Below, piece by piece: positions 5,462-6,013 of a stretch of DNA of 6,013 nucleotides; positions within the stretch are counted from its first letter, which is position 1, and each line of letters begins with the position of its first letter. Made by a program: the position numbers and the translations under genes. Source of the stretch: Verrucomicrobiota bacterium (GTDB taxonomy: Bacteria > Chlamydiota > Chlamydiia > Chlamydiales > FEN-1388). The notes under the pieces are model-generated. The model searched no databases. It saw nothing but the letters and a program-made list of their open reading frames with translations, and had not been told where the DNA came from. The stretch lies in the NCBI GenBank assembly GCA_018239705.1, contig JAFEGS010000068.1, positions 1 through 6,013 on the forward strand. The letters are read 5' to 3'.

Positions 5462-6013
5462 ATGCCATTTACACTTGAGCTTAATTCAAAAATCCCCGAT
5501 TTTTCACTCCCGGCCACAGATGGAAAAAGCTACTCTGTGCAGAGCTTTCAGGATGCGCCTGTGCTGGTGCTCTTCTTTACCTGTAACCACTGCCCCTACG
5601 TGATTGGATCTGACGAAGTGACGCGTAAAACGGCCCTTCAGTTCCAGGATAAAGGCGTGCGGTTTGTCGCTATTAACTCTAACAGCAAAGAAACCTACCC
5701 CACAGATTCCTTTGACCACATGGTCGCTCGCATGAAAGAGCATAAGTTCCCTTGGGTCTATCTCTACGATGAGAGCCAAGAGGTTGCCAAAGCCTATGGC
5801 GCACTTCGTACGCCACACTTCTACGTCTTCGACAAAGATCGTAGGCTCATCTACTGCGGAAGGGGAGTCGATTCTCCAAGAGACACTTCAAGGATGACTA
5901 CAAACGACCTTGAGAGAGCGCTCAGTGAGCATCTCTCAGGAAAGTCGGTCTCTGTGCCTCTCACAAACCCTATCGGGTGTAATGTGAAGTGGAAGCATCA
6001 CGATGCGCACTGG
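5462..6013 (+). CDS. Thioredoxin-fold protein, peroxiredoxin/TlpA-like (3' end off the right edge)
   Basis: The frame is open for 184 codons from ATG at 5462 to the window edge without a stop. Residues 1-20 (with IPDFSLPATDGK) are the entry strand typical of AhpC/TSA-like and TlpA-like proteins. The active site is CNHC (41-44) followed by Pro-Tyr, preceded by the strand VLVLFFT. The cis-proline motif is TPHFYVF (117-123, P118). Near the end PIGCNVKWK (170-178) matches, to my recollection, a conserved C-terminal motif of this thioredoxin family and carries a third cysteine, C173. Homologues end shortly after that motif, so the gene is probably almost complete. There is no signal peptide, suggesting a cytosolic thiol reductase or peroxidase, with the exact substrate unknown. 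The two-cysteine CxxC favours a thiol-disulfide oxidoreductase over a classical one-cysteine peroxiredoxin. It is divergent from mqnD and shares its promoter region. Confidence 0.88.
   Translation, partial: MPFTLELNSKIPDFSLPATDGKSYSVQSFQDAPVLVLFFTCNHCPYVIGSDEVTRKTALQFQDKGVRFVAINSNSKETYPTDSFDHMVARMKEHKFPWVYLYDESQEVAKAYGALRTPHFYVFDKDRRLIYCGRGVDSPRDTSRMTTNDLERALSEHLSGKSVSVPLTNPIGCNVKWKHHDAHW

Noticed and set aside
5504..5818. 104-residue reverse frame opposite the thioredoxin-like gene
   Set aside because: The forward frame has CNHC, the cis-Pro motif and a strong Shine-Dalgarno, so the reverse frame is a shadow.

Overview
The window looks like a chromosomal segment of a Chlamydiota member, probably one of the environmental, amoeba-associated families. 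The evidence is indirect. There is a futalosine-pathway menaquinone pair (mqnD-mqnB), which chlamydiae are known to use, and a small protein with a paired hydrophobic lobe like chlamydial inclusion-membrane (Inc) proteins. Base composition is moderate (mid-40s % GC by eye). No phage, transposase, tRNA, rRNA or CRISPR signature was seen, and the taxonomic call is inference.

Layout: positions 1-2158 are filled by one large reverse-strand reading frame. It has 719 codons without a stop, opens with a strong ribosome binding site and runs off the left edge. I do not recognise the protein. A 165-base AT-rich divergent spacer (2159-2323) separates it from a forward pair: a 188-residue protein with two adjacent membrane segments (2324-2890), followed one base later by a fold-type II PLP enzyme of the D-cysteine desulfhydrase / ACC deaminase family starting at TTG (2892-3869).

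The PLP gene converges on a reverse-strand operon, mqnD (5384-4569) then mqnB (4572-3991), whose stop and start overlap as ATGA. The gap between the convergent genes holds a striking element: tandem octamers CTCTGCG(T/A) arranged as a perfect 29-bp inverted repeat around a 34-nt loop.

The mqnDB operon diverges from a thioredoxin-fold gene (5462 to the right edge, 184 codons, probably almost complete). The spacer between them is only 77 bases and appears to hold two face-to-face promoters built on one near-palindrome, so that the -35 box of each overlaps the -10 box of the other.

Functionally, MqnB (futalosine hydrolase) and MqnD (1,4-dihydroxy-6-naphthoate synthase) supply two steps of menaquinone synthesis for anaerobic or microaerobic respiration. 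The thioredoxin-like protein is a probable thiol-redox protein. The membrane protein and PLP enzyme are probably co-transcribed, but their joint role is unknown. No gene-free stretch exceeds 300 bases.
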